Assembly: GCA_035550975.1 (NCBI GenBank)
Contig: DASZOC010000028.1
Location: 1 to 18,505 of the forward strand
From: DASZOC01 sp035550975
Lineage (GTDB): Bacteria > Actinomycetota > CADDZG01 > WHSQ01
Length of the DNA: 18,505 nucleotides
Direction of reading: 5' to 3'
In this document: piece after piece, positions 1-6,342 of the stretch
How positions within the stretch are numbered: the first letter of the stretch is position 1
Layout: every line of letters begins with the position of its first letter
The notes under the pieces: generated by a model
What the model saw: only the letters and a program-made list of their open reading frames with translations
The model's database searches: none
Told to the model about the DNA's origin: nothing
Made by a program: the position numbers and the translations under genes

Positions 1-91
1 GATCTACACGATGCGACCCGACGGGTCTCGGCTCCGACAGATAACTGACAACCGAAAGGACGACGTGGCACCTGAGTGGAGTTCCCGATGA
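1..91 (+). CDS. TolB/PD40-type beta-propeller protein, C-terminal fragment
   Basis: Only the last 29 codons lie in the window, read from base 2 to the TGA at 89-91. They encode a terminal propeller blade beginning IYTMRPDGS and ending with a Trp and a final Arg. The four genes that follow end in the same way: I/V-Y/F-x-x-R-x-D/N-G, then R-x-x/T-x-N, then W-x-x-R-stop. This makes the fragment the 3' end of a fifth member of the tandem family. Its stop overlaps the next gene's ATG by four bases (ATGA at 88-91), so the two should be translationally coupled. PD40 blades are usual in periplasmic or secreted TolB-like proteins. No more precise function can be given. Confidence 0.75.
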   Translation, partial: IYTMRPDGSRLRQITDNRKDDVAPEWSSR

Positions 92-1089
92 GGACCTTCA
101 TGGATCCTCTTCGGGAACGGTCCTCTTGTCGCTTTACCGTCGCAACCGGAATCGTGGGCGTCCTGCTGCTCGCGCAACTGCCGTCTGCTGTGGCCGCGAT
201 CGCCGGACGGAACGGGCGGATCGTTGTTCGGACGGGTTCGTCTGAAAAGACTGTGTATCGATCGATGCGTCCAGACGGCTCGGGTGCTCGCAGGTTCGGT
301 GTCGTCGGGATCAACGCGAGGTGGTCGTCGGACGCGACGTGGGTTCTCTACCAGGAGACCGGGGGAGGCCCGATCTGGAAGGCGCGTCCGGACGGGACCG
401 AGGCTGTTCAGGTTTCCGACCCGCCGGCTTCCGATGGCCAGCCGACGTGGTCGCCTGACGACGAGAAGATCGTCTTCACGAGGACGATTTCCTATCAGGC
501 AACTCGCCCCTATGCGATCTCGCTCTTCATGATGCGCGTGGATGGAACCGATCTCACACAACTAACGAGGGACGAGAGTTTCGATTTCCAACCTGCCTGG
601 TCTCCGGACGCGAGGAGGATCGCGTTCGTTCGCTGTGCCTCCTACAACTGGCTGCTGTCCGATTGCCACGACGCGGGAGACCTCATGGTGGTCAATGTCG
701 ACGGGTCGGACCTGGAGAGGTTGACGGTCACCGAGCGATCCGAGTCAGATCCCGATTGGGCTCCGGATTCCGCACGGGTCGCCTTCACCTGCGACGGAGC
801 ACCGCATGCCAGTGGGACACGAAACCCGTACACGAAAGAGGCTCCTAACGGCGGCATCTGTGTACTGAACCTCCGCACTTCTCGAGTGCGAATGATCTAT
901 GCCCGTCACAACAGGGGCTACGACCCAGCCTGGTCGCCGAACGGGCGGTGGATAACGTTCGTGGTCTATCCCCGCAACGAGGAGAACACCGACGCCGAGA
1001 TCTACAAGATCCGTCCCGATGGGACCGGTCTGCGCAGGTTGACCAACAACCTCCGCGACGACCTCGAGCCGCAGTGGCTAGCCCGATGA
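88..1089 (+). CDS. exported TolB-like (PD40/WD40-like) beta-propeller protein A
   Basis: The 333-aa product starts at ATG 88, inside the ATGA overlap with the upstream stop. An in-frame ATG at 76 is less likely because it would lengthen the overlap. Residues 1-37 form a Sec-type signal: a basic start, then a hydrophobic stretch around 18-37 ending in AVAA. The mature part has repeated blades of the form W-S/A-P-D/N-x-x-x-I/V-x-F, with Trp near 79, 121, 171, 224 and 282, separated by R-x-D-G-T/S turns. These are typical of the PD40 family seen in TolB. Cysteines at 183/193 and 235/258 sit in blade insertions and could form disulfides after export. The role is probably binding or scaffolding at the envelope. 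There is no catalytic motif and no sign of Pal/Tol partners, so this is not a functional TolB call. Confidence 0.85.
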   Translation: MRTFMDPLRERSSCRFTVATGIVGVLLLAQLPSAVAAIAGRNGRIVVRTGSSEKTVYRSMRPDGSGARRFGVVGINARWSSDATWVLYQETGGGPIWKARPDGTEAVQVSDPPASDGQPTWSPDDEKIVFTRTISYQATRPYAISLFMMRVDGTDLTQLTRDESFDFQPAWSPDARRIAFVRCASYNWLLSDCHDAGDLMVVNVDGSDLERLTVTERSESDPDWAPDSARVAFTCDGAPHASGTRNPYTKEAPNGGICVLNLRTSRVRMIYARHNRGYDPAWSPNGRWITFVVYPRNEENTDAEIYKIRPDGTGLRRLTNNLRDDLEPQWLAR

Positions 1090-1937
1090 AGCGTTGCATC
1101 GTGGTTCTCGCGATCTTGTCGATGCTGGCCGCTCCGGCTTCTGCTGCGTTCCGCGGTGGCAACGGTCCCTTGGTGACTGCTGGTGCCAAACGCCTCTGGC
1201 TCTATGACCCGGGAGGTTCGAGATTGCACGCGCTGAAGACTCCCGGCCGCTCTCCCGATCTCGCGCCGGATAGCGAGTGGATTGTTTTCGTGCAAGGCGG
1301 CGACATCGCGAAGGTGCGGGTTGACGGCACGCGGTTCAAATGGCTGACCAACGACTCGGCCGAACAAGCGGCTCCTACCTGGTCTCGGGGAGGTCATCGA
1401 GTCCTGTACCTGGAGGACAGTGCTCTCTACCGGATGCGGGCGAACGGGACGAACGCGAAGCAGCTGGTAGATAGGTCGGATCTCGTCGACGCCGCGTGGT
1501 CGCCGGATGGGGCCAAGATCGCGTACGTCTCCTGCATCACGCGGTGGACTAGCTGCGATGTCTACGTGATGAACTCCGACGGCTCCGAAGCTCGTGCGGT
1601 CAATTCCACCGGCGATCTCATCGAGCTGACGGTGGATTGGGCACCTGATGCAGCGCGACTGGTATCGCAGTGTGGTTCGGGTTCCGGCATGTGGACAGTT
1701 CCGGGGGACATCTGCGTCACCGACATCACCGGCGCGATGACCTCCGTTGTATACGAGGGATCGCTTCGGGCGCGGGGACCGGTGTGGTCGCCGAACGGTC
1801 GGAAGGTCGCGTTCGCGGCGAGACCACCCGGGGAGAAGGACCTCGAGGTCTTCACGATCCGTCCCGACGGTACTCAGCTGGTTCGCGTGACCTACAACGA
1901 GCACAACGACGCAGAACCAGATTGGGGCCCGCGATGA
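1086..1937 (+). CDS. exported TolB-like (PD40) beta-propeller protein B
   Basis: The 283-aa product starts at ATG 1086, overlapping the previous stop by four bases. An upstream in-frame ATG at 948 lies deep inside the previous gene and is rejected. The start gives a clean signal peptide (MKRC, hydrophobic residues 5-17, then APASA-A around 16-21). The mature N-terminus, AFRGGNGPLV, matches the A/G-F-P-G-x-N-G start of its neighbours. Blade motifs recur, for example W-S-P-D-G near 138-142 and W-S-P-N-G near 234-238, and the last blade ends E-P-D-W-G-P-R. Cysteine pairs at 150/157 and 196/210 occupy the same blades as in protein A. It is the shortest complete member of the tandem, so it may have one blade fewer or shorter loops. 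No enzymatic residues are visible. Confidence 0.85.
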   Translation: MKRCIVVLAILSMLAAPASAAFRGGNGPLVTAGAKRLWLYDPGGSRLHALKTPGRSPDLAPDSEWIVFVQGGDIAKVRVDGTRFKWLTNDSAEQAAPTWSRGGHRVLYLEDSALYRMRANGTNAKQLVDRSDLVDAAWSPDGAKIAYVSCITRWTSCDVYVMNSDGSEARAVNSTGDLIELTVDWAPDAARLVSQCGSGSGMWTVPGDICVTDITGAMTSVVYEGSLRARGPVWSPNGRKVAFAARPPGEKDLEVFTIRPDGTQLVRVTYNEHNDAEPDWGPR

Positions 1938-2869
1938 CCAAGAAGACACTGCTGACCGCCTTGTTGTGCGTCGCGGCACTCGCCGTCCCGCACGCGAGGG
2001 CAGGGTTTCCGGGGGCTAACGGCCCCATTGTTTTCGTCCGTACGGACGGCGATGGCGAGCGCGCCCGGTTGTACGTGCGGCGGAATGGCACCACGGCCTT
2101 TCTGACGAAGGGAACGTACCCGAAGTGGTCGTCCGACGGCCGGTGGCTGTTGTTCGCGCGACATCTGCGACAGACGAATTTGCCGCTGTTTCGCATGCGC
2201 GCCGACGGGACGCAGATGAAGCAGATCACCGACGGCTCGTTCGGTGCTCACTACGGTTTCGACTGGTCTTCGGATGGTCAGCGGATCGTGTACAGCAATG
2301 GATCTCAGATCTTCATCATGAATGCGGATGGTTCGAATGCGAAGCAACTGACAACGGGCCGCGGATGCAAGCAGGAGCCAGCGTGGTCGCCTGACGGTTC
2401 AACGATCGCTTACACGAGCTTTCCGCCTCGCCAGGGCGGGATTTTCCTGCTCCCCACGTGCACGGGAGGCATCACCGACACGTCGAACCTGGACATCAGC
2501 GTTATCGATCAGAAAGGCACTTCTGTCGTCGCTCTGACCGATTCCCCCGACATTCAAGAGACGACGCCGGACTGGTCTCCAGACGGATCTCGCATCTTGA
2601 TGACCTGTCGATCCACGGCACGCCTCAAGCGCGGACGCATCTGCGTCCTCGGAAGTCAAGGAACGGGCCGGGTGATCTTCGAGAGACGGGGTCGGATCAC
2701 TTCACCGGTGTGGTCGCCGGATGGGCGCCGGATTCTCTTCACGTTCAAGCCGGAGACGGAGGAAGACAACGATGCGGAGGTCTTCGTCATGAGGCGAGAC
2801 GGCACCCGCGTTCGTCAGCTCACCGATAACGCGTCGGAGGATTTCGCCGCTGACTGGGGGCCGCGATGA
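1934..2869 (+). CDS. exported TolB-like (PD40) beta-propeller protein C
   Basis: The 311-aa product starts at ATG 1934, again in an ATGA overlap. The longer in-frame extension from 1670 runs through the preceding gene and is rejected. Residues 1-23 form a Sec signal (MTKK, then TLLTALLCVAALAVPHARA), followed by GFPGANGPIVF. Blade motifs are regular: KWSSDG near 64-69, DWSSDG near 110-115, AWSPDG near 150-155, DWSPDG near 213-218 and VWSPDG near 259-264. Each is followed by a short beta strand, with R-A/R-D-G-T turns between blades. Cys225 and Cys237 match the second cysteine pair of the paralogues. Cys145 and Cys176 are more widely spaced than the first pair elsewhere. It probably acts outside the membrane as a binding scaffold; its ligand is unknown. 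Confidence 0.85.
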   Translation: MTKKTLLTALLCVAALAVPHARAGFPGANGPIVFVRTDGDGERARLYVRRNGTTAFLTKGTYPKWSSDGRWLLFARHLRQTNLPLFRMRADGTQMKQITDGSFGAHYGFDWSSDGQRIVYSNGSQIFIMNADGSNAKQLTTGRGCKQEPAWSPDGSTIAYTSFPPRQGGIFLLPTCTGGITDTSNLDISVIDQKGTSVVALTDSPDIQETTPDWSPDGSRILMTCRSTARLKRGRICVLGSQGTGRVIFERRGRITSPVWSPDGRRILFTFKPETEEDNDAEVFVMRRDGTRVRQLTDNASEDFAADWGPR

Positions 2870-3813
2870 AGCCGAGGCACCTTCGATCCGTTGCTGCGGC
2901 GGTCTGTGTGGCTCTGCTTCTTCCTGCGGGTGCGGAGGCCGCGTTTCCCGGGGACAACGGGCGGCTCCTCGTCGGCGGCAAGTTCGGTGACACCGGTACG
3001 AAACTCTTCACGGTCCGCCTTGACGGGTCGAGCCGTGCGCTGCCCGTGGAGGGCATCGCGCCCGATGTTTCTGCCGATGGCGGGTGGGTCGCTTTCGCAG
3101 CGCGCAACGAAACGACACACGGCCTCGGCATCGTTCGCGCGCGGCTAGACGGTTCGCGGGCGGTGGCCCTTACGGACGGCAAGTCGATAGAGCCAATAGC
3201 CGACGGGGAATTGTGGGGCGGTCCCACCTGGTCTCCGGATGGCAAGAAGGTCCTGTTCCTAGCGGACAATCCCGATCCTCGCACGATCGGCGGCGACCTC
3301 TTCCTGATCCGCCGTGATGGGTCCGGTTTGAAGCGGCTCACCCGGACATTTGCGTCGGAGGTCGACGCTGCCTGGTCGCCGGACGGGAGAACGATCGCTT
3401 ACATCCGCTGCGATGTGGGCCCCTGGTGCGGGCCCGATAGCCAGCTGTGGTTACTGACTGTCGGCAGCAGCGACGAGGGGCGCCTCGTCGTGTCGAACGC
3501 GAATCACCCCGATTGGTCACCCGACGGGAAGAGGATCGTCTACGAGTGCCAGCGTCTTCCTCAAAACGATCAGCGGAAGCTGTGCGTCTACGACCTGGAG
3601 AGCGGGACCGCGACGATCATCTATCAGCGGCTGGCGCCCGCGAGCAACCCGGTCTGGTCGCCGAACGGCCGGCGTATCGCGGTCACGATCTCGCCTCCTA
3701 CCGAGGAGGACCAGGATCCGGAGATCTACACGATGCGGCCCAACGGATCGGACATAAGGCGCATAACGAACAATCGCCGCAACGAGATCCTGTTCGACTG
3801 GATCGCTCGGTAA
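2866..3813 (+). CDS. exported TolB-like (PD40) beta-propeller protein D
   Basis: This 315-aa protein is the last propeller of the tandem, starting at ATG 2866 in an ATGA overlap. Residues 1-26 form a signal (MKPRHLR, then a hydrophobic core AAAVCVALLLPAG, cleavage near AEAA). The mature protein starts with AFPGDNGRLLV. Clear blades carry TWSPDGKK (121-128), AWSPDGRT (169-176), DWSPDGKR (216-223) and VWSPNGRR (263-270). The C-terminal blade (EIYTMRPNGS) is almost the same as the fragment at the window's left edge, which suggests recent duplication. Cys182/188 and Cys228/240 repeat the two conserved pairs. The stop TAA at 3811 is also the first three bases of a repeated regulatory element, so the operon ends directly against the next promoter. 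No terminator hairpin separates them. Confidence 0.87.
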   Translation: MKPRHLRSVAAAVCVALLLPAGAEAAFPGDNGRLLVGGKFGDTGTKLFTVRLDGSSRALPVEGIAPDVSADGGWVAFAARNETTHGLGIVRARLDGSRAVALTDGKSIEPIADGELWGGPTWSPDGKKVLFLADNPDPRTIGGDLFLIRRDGSGLKRLTRTFASEVDAAWSPDGRTIAYIRCDVGPWCGPDSQLWLLTVGSSDEGRLVVSNANHPDWSPDGKRIVYECQRLPQNDQRKLCVYDLESGTATIIYQRLAPASNPVWSPNGRRIAVTISPPTEEDQDPEIYTMRPNGSDIRRITNNRRNEILFDWIAR

Positions 3814-3841
3814 ACCTTCATCGGTTCAGCAGGCTGTGTGT
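3811..3841 (+). promoter_or_regulatory. repeated two-part element, copy 1 (TAAACCT-N15-GCTGTGTGT)
   Basis: TAAACCT at 3811-3817 is followed after exactly 15 bases by GCTGTGTGT at 3833-3841. Two further copies with the same spacing lie at 4101 and 4721. The copy begins 62 bases before the LuxR-type gene at 3873. The layout resembles a -35/-10 pair for an alternative (ECF-type) sigma factor, but a bipartite activator site is equally possible. That it is a promoter is inference; the repeat and its spacing are seen directly. Confidence 0.5.
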
Positions 3842-3872
3842 GGGTGCAAGTCATCGGACAACGGGCGGCGGC

Positions 3873-4103
3873 ATGGACGCAGGGTGGGAGAACCTCACGC
3901 GCGCGGAGTTGCGCGTAGTGGAACTGGTCGCGGAGGGTTACTCGAACCCCGACATCGCTGCGCGCCTGAACCTGTCGCGGCATACCGTCGAGTCACACCT
4001 AAAGAGCGTCTTTTCCAAACTCGCGATCTCGTCGCGTACGCAGTTAGCTGTCCTTGCAACGAAACGTTTCGCAGGTACTGATCTTCCTAACGAGTCGTTG
4101 TAA
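3873..4103 (+). CDS. single-domain LuxR/GerE-type DNA-binding regulator
   Basis: ATG 3873 gives 76 aa made almost wholly of a LuxR-type helix-turn-helix. The domain begins LTRAELRVVELVAEGYSN (8-25), the positioning and recognition helices follow (DIAARLNLSRHTVESHLKSV, 27-46), and the last helix contains KLAISSRTQL. There is no receiver, PAS or autoinducer domain, so it resembles the stand-alone GerE class rather than a response regulator. A longer in-frame reading goes back to 3447 through the preceding propeller gene and is an artefact. A GTG at 3840 is possible but lies inside the repeated element. No strong Shine-Dalgarno is visible. It lies between the propeller operon and a small exported protein, each side carrying the same two-part element, so local control is a reasonable inference. 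Target genes are unproven. Confidence 0.82.
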   Translation: MDAGWENLTRAELRVVELVAEGYSNPDIAARLNLSRHTVESHLKSVFSKLAISSRTQLAVLATKRFAGTDLPNESL

Positions 4104-4131
4104 ACCTTTCCACACAGGCCGCGCTGTATGT
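4101..4131 (+). promoter_or_regulatory. repeated two-part element, copy 2 (TAAACCT-N15-GCTGTATGT)
   Basis: TAAACCT at 4101-4107 overlaps the stop codon of the LuxR-type gene, and GCTGTATGT lies at 4123-4131 after exactly 15 bases. The gene for the exported 155-aa protein starts at 4174, 42 bases past the element. This leaves room for a short leader with the ribosome site GAAAGG at 4161-4166. It matches copy 1 at 15 of 16 fixed positions. Use as a promoter is inferred. Confidence 0.55.
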
Positions 4132-4173
4132 AGCCAAACGACCCAGCGGGGGTCGGTGGCGAAAGGCACAGAC

Positions 4174-4641
4174 ATGATCGCGGGGAACCTGAAGCGCTTT
4201 GCCGTCTCGGCTGTTCTTGCTGCACTTGCCGGGACCTTCGTGGCACCACCAGCTGTAGCTGCCGCATCGGAACCAGCTTGTGACGGTCAGGCGGCAGAGA
4301 CTTTCGAGGTGCAACTCAGCGGATACAAGGCGAAGTACCGCGTCGGAGACACCGCGAGGTTCAAGGCTTTAGTCACCCGACACGTAGGCGGCGTGGAGGT
4401 GGCACCCGCGGAGGGTGCGTTCGTCGTCGTCGGCGTGAAAGTGGGCCGAGTCATCGTCGGTGGAGGCGGGACCACCGACGAGAACGGGCTCGTCGATATC
4501 AAGGTCCGGCTCCGTCGGTACTTACCGACAGGACGCGCCGACGTGTGGGCGGCCGCGACCAAAGAGATCGAACCTGTTCCGTGTCACCCGTACGAGTGGG
4601 GGTCCCTCGAGCTCCCGCGGCTGTTCAAGGTGACGCGCTAA
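4174..4641 (+). CDS. small exported protein with one Ig-like/carboxypeptidase-regulatory-like domain
   Basis: The 155-aa product starts at ATG 4174, eight bases after GAAAGG. Residues 1-30 form a signal peptide (MIAGNLKRF, hydrophobic 10-28, cleavage near AVAA). The mature part reads as one beta-sandwich: FEVQLSGYKAKYRVGDTARFKALVTRHV (44-71), then a segment ending TTDENGLVDIKVRLRRYLPTGRADVWA (100-126). The T-D-x-x-G-x-V/A-x-I/F pattern and the R-x-G-D-x-A-x-F-x-A-x-V pattern are typical of bacterial Ig-like (invasin-type) modules. Cys36 and Cys137 flank the domain and could form a disulfide. It probably acts in the envelope or outside the cell. It could also be a very divergent adhesin domain; no enzyme motif is present. 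The gene ends 19 bases before a strong terminator. Confidence 0.75.
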   Translation: MIAGNLKRFAVSAVLAALAGTFVAPPAVAAASEPACDGQAAETFEVQLSGYKAKYRVGDTARFKALVTRHVGGVEVAPAEGAFVVVGVKVGRVIVGGGGTTDENGLVDIKVRLRRYLPTGRADVWAAATKEIEPVPCHPYEWGSLELPRLFKVTR

Positions 4642-4660
4642 CACTCGTCGCACAGCACAT

Positions 4661-4694
4661 AAAGGAGGGCCGGCGAGCTGCCGGCCCTCCTTTT
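4661..4694 (+). terminator. intrinsic terminator after the exported Ig-like protein
   Basis: A perfect 14-bp stem (AAAGGAGGGCCGGC at 4661-4674 with GCCGGCCCTCCTTT at 4680-4693) encloses a 5-base loop and ends in TTTT. It begins 19 bases after the stop codon at 4641. The A-run on the left arm means it may also work on the other strand. Confidence 0.9.
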
Positions 4695-4720
4695 ACGTTC
4701 GGCAGAATCGTCGCGGCACG

Positions 4721-4751
4721 TAAACCTCTTGCACCTAGCTGGCCTGTATGT
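4721..4751 (+). promoter_or_regulatory. repeated two-part element, copy 3 (TAAACCT-N15-CCTGTATGT)
   Basis: TAAACCT at 4721-4727 and CCTGTATGT at 4743-4751 are again 15 bases apart. It follows a terminator, so it is well placed to start a new transcript. The next supported gene starts at 4914, which would give a leader of about 150 bases. The rest of 4752-4900 holds no clear hairpin or gene. Confidence 0.5.
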
Positions 4752-4913
4752 CACTAGCCGGTTGCACAAGCGACCACGACGACTGACCTCAGAGTGCTGT
4801 CGCCAGGTTGACTGCCGGCTTGTTCGGTACCCGACAGCGTCCGAAAGCTGCATGGCTGACGATCACACAGACAGGATCCAAATAGGCACGGCTATGAGGG
4901 AGAGGAGCGAGCC

Positions 4914-5132
4914 ATGAGTGACAAGCCTTCAGTACGGGAGGGGAAGGTCCGCCTTGCGTTCGCGGCTCTCCTGGTTTTCTTCGGGACGTTGCTGATCGGT
5001 CCGTCCTTCGACTTCGATACCGACCGCGATGGAGTTGCCGACTCGATCGAGATCTACGAGCGGAGCACGGATCCCGCGGAGCCCGATGCTCGGTTCAACA
5101 AGGGCTTGGCCCGGAGGTCGAGCAGCGGCTAG
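4914..5132 (+). CDS. small membrane-anchored protein with a thrombospondin-3-like calcium motif
   Basis: The 72-aa product has a good ribosome site (GAGAGGAGCGAG) just before ATG 4914. Residues 12-30 (VRLAFAALLVFFGTLLIGP) are one hydrophobic helix after a charged N-terminus, so it is either a signal anchor or an uncleaved signal. Right behind it, FDFDTDRDGVADSIEIYERSTDP (32-54) has the D-x-D-x-D-G-x-x-D spacing and the trailing E-x-x-x-x-T-D-P of thrombospondin type 3 repeats, which bind calcium. The tail is short and basic. Membrane anchoring and calcium binding outside the cell are inferred from these motifs. The gene is followed 22 bases later by its own terminator, so it is probably monocistronic. 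Confidence 0.7.
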   Translation: MSDKPSVREGKVRLAFAALLVFFGTLLIGPSFDFDTDRDGVADSIEIYERSTDPAEPDARFNKGLARRSSSG

Positions 5133-5154
5133 GTGATCCGCCGGAGGCGCGGGT

Positions 5155-5186
5155 AGAGAAGGAGGGCGTGGCCCCTCCTTCTCTTA
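5155..5186 (+). terminator. intrinsic terminator between the small membrane protein and iscS
   Basis: A 12-bp stem (AGAGAAGGAGGG at 5155-5166 with CCCTCCTTCTCT at 5173-5184) has a 6-base loop and a short T-rich end. It finishes only 11 bases before the iscS start codon. The iscS transcript must therefore begin inside or just after this hairpin unless there is read-through. Confidence 0.8.
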
Positions 5187-5190
5187 TCCT
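5185..5190 (+). promoter_or_regulatory. candidate -10 box for a leaderless iscS transcript
   Basis: TATCCT at 5185-5190 fits the actinobacterial -10 consensus TANNNT and stands exactly six bases before ATG 5197. There is no ribosome site, and the preceding bases are a terminator. Together these suggest that transcription starts at the A of the start codon. The -35 region would lie inside the terminator stem and shows no clear match. Confidence 0.55.
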
Positions 5191-5196
5191 GAGCCT

Positions 5197-6342
5197 ATGC
5201 ACTACCTCGATCACGCTGCTACGACTCCGGTGCTTCCTGAGGTGAAGGAAGCAATGCTCCGCGCGCTCGAGGACGACTTCGGCAACCCCTCTTCCGTCCA
5301 CGGCTTCGGGCGGCGCGCGAAGGCGACGGTCGAAGACGCGCGCGAGCGAGTCGCTACCGCGATCGGTGCGAGTCCCGCCGAGATCGTCTTCACCGGAGGC
5401 GGGACGGAGGCGGACAACCTCGCGCTCAAGGGGGCTGCGGCGAAGCTGAAGGGCAACGGCAACCACGTCGTAGTCTCCGCCTTCGAGCACCACGCCGTGT
5501 TGGACGCGGCGCGGTGGCTGAAGACGCAGGGGTTCGAAGTGACTACCGTGCCGGTCACCGCTGCCGGCCACGTCGATCCCGCCACCGTGGCCGACGCCGT
5601 GCGGTCGTCGACCGTGCTCGTGTCGGTCATGACGGTCAACAACGAGATCGGGACTATCCAGGACGTCGCGCGGATCGCCGAGCTCGTTCACGAGCGCAAC
5701 CCGCACAGCCTGGTTCACACCGACGCGGTGCAGGCGCTCGGCAACATCCCGGTCGATCTGCACGCGTGGGGCGTAGACCTCGCGGCGTTCGCGGCACACA
5801 AACTCGGCGGCCCGAAAGGCGTCGGAGCGTTGTTCGTTCGCGCATCGGTGCCGGTAGAGCCGGCCATCCACGGGGGCGGTCAGGAGCGAGGCCTCCGGTC
5901 GGGGACGCTGAACGTGGCCGGGATCGCGGGCTTCGGCATCGCGGCGGAGATCGCAGCCAAGGAGGTCGACGAGAAGCGAGAGCGGGTCGGTGAGCTCCGG
6001 GATCGCCTGCTCGCCGGCCTGCGTGAGATCGTCCCCGACGTCGTCGTGAACGGCTCGCTGGACAACAGGGTGGCCGGCAACCTGAACGTCTGTATCCCGA
6101 AGACCGACGGCGAGACGTTGCTGCTACTGCTCGATCAGGCAGGCATCGCATGCTCGTCCGGCTCCGCGTGCGCCTCGGGTGCCCTGGACCCGTCGCACGT
6201 GTTGCTCGCGATCGGGATCTCGAAAGACGTTGCCAAAGGGAGTTTGCGTTTCTCGCTCGGCCGGACCTCCGTTCCCGAAGACGTCGACGCGGTCCTGGAC
6301 GCGCTGCCCGAGGTCGTGGCTCGAGCGCGGAGGGCGGCATGA
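5197..6342 (+). CDS. iscS: cysteine desulfurase (IscS/NifS family)
   Basis: This 381-aa class V aminotransferase-fold enzyme takes sulfur from cysteine as an enzyme persulfide, using pyridoxal phosphate. Visible motifs are YLDHAATTP (3-11), FTGGGTEADN (65-74), the cofactor-stacking His in EHHA (97-100), HTDAVQALG (174-182), the Schiff-base lysine K202 in HKLGGPKG, and the sulfur-carrying C325 in SSGSACASG (320-328). The last matches C328 of E. coli IscS. The length is normal for the group. The stop overlaps the mnmA start by four bases, so the likely main job is to hand sulfur to MnmA for tRNA thiolation. Supply to Fe-S assembly is also possible, but no SUF/ISC scaffold gene is in view. Transcription may be leaderless. 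Confidence 0.95.
   Translation: MHYLDHAATTPVLPEVKEAMLRALEDDFGNPSSVHGFGRRAKATVEDARERVATAIGASPAEIVFTGGGTEADNLALKGAAAKLKGNGNHVVVSAFEHHAVLDAARWLKTQGFEVTTVPVTAAGHVDPATVADAVRSSTVLVSVMTVNNEIGTIQDVARIAELVHERNPHSLVHTDAVQALGNIPVDLHAWGVDLAAFAAHKLGGPKGVGALFVRASVPVEPAIHGGGQERGLRSGTLNVAGIAGFGIAAEIAAKEVDEKRERVGELRDRLLAGLREIVPDVVVNGSLDNRVAGNLNVCIPKTDGETLLLLLDQAGIACSSGSACASGALDPSHVLLAIGISKDVAKGSLRFSLGRTSVPEDVDAVLDALPEVVARARRAA

Noticed and set aside
3447..3872. N-terminal extension of the LuxR-type protein to over 200 residues
   Set aside because: The extension lies in another frame of the propeller gene and has shadow composition; the DNA-binding domain is complete from 3873.
4852..4917. 21-codon reading frame overlapping the start of the 72-aa membrane protein by ATGA
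   Set aside because: The overlap type is typical of coupling, but there is no ribosome site and the peptide has no features. It could be a leader peptide but cannot be supported.
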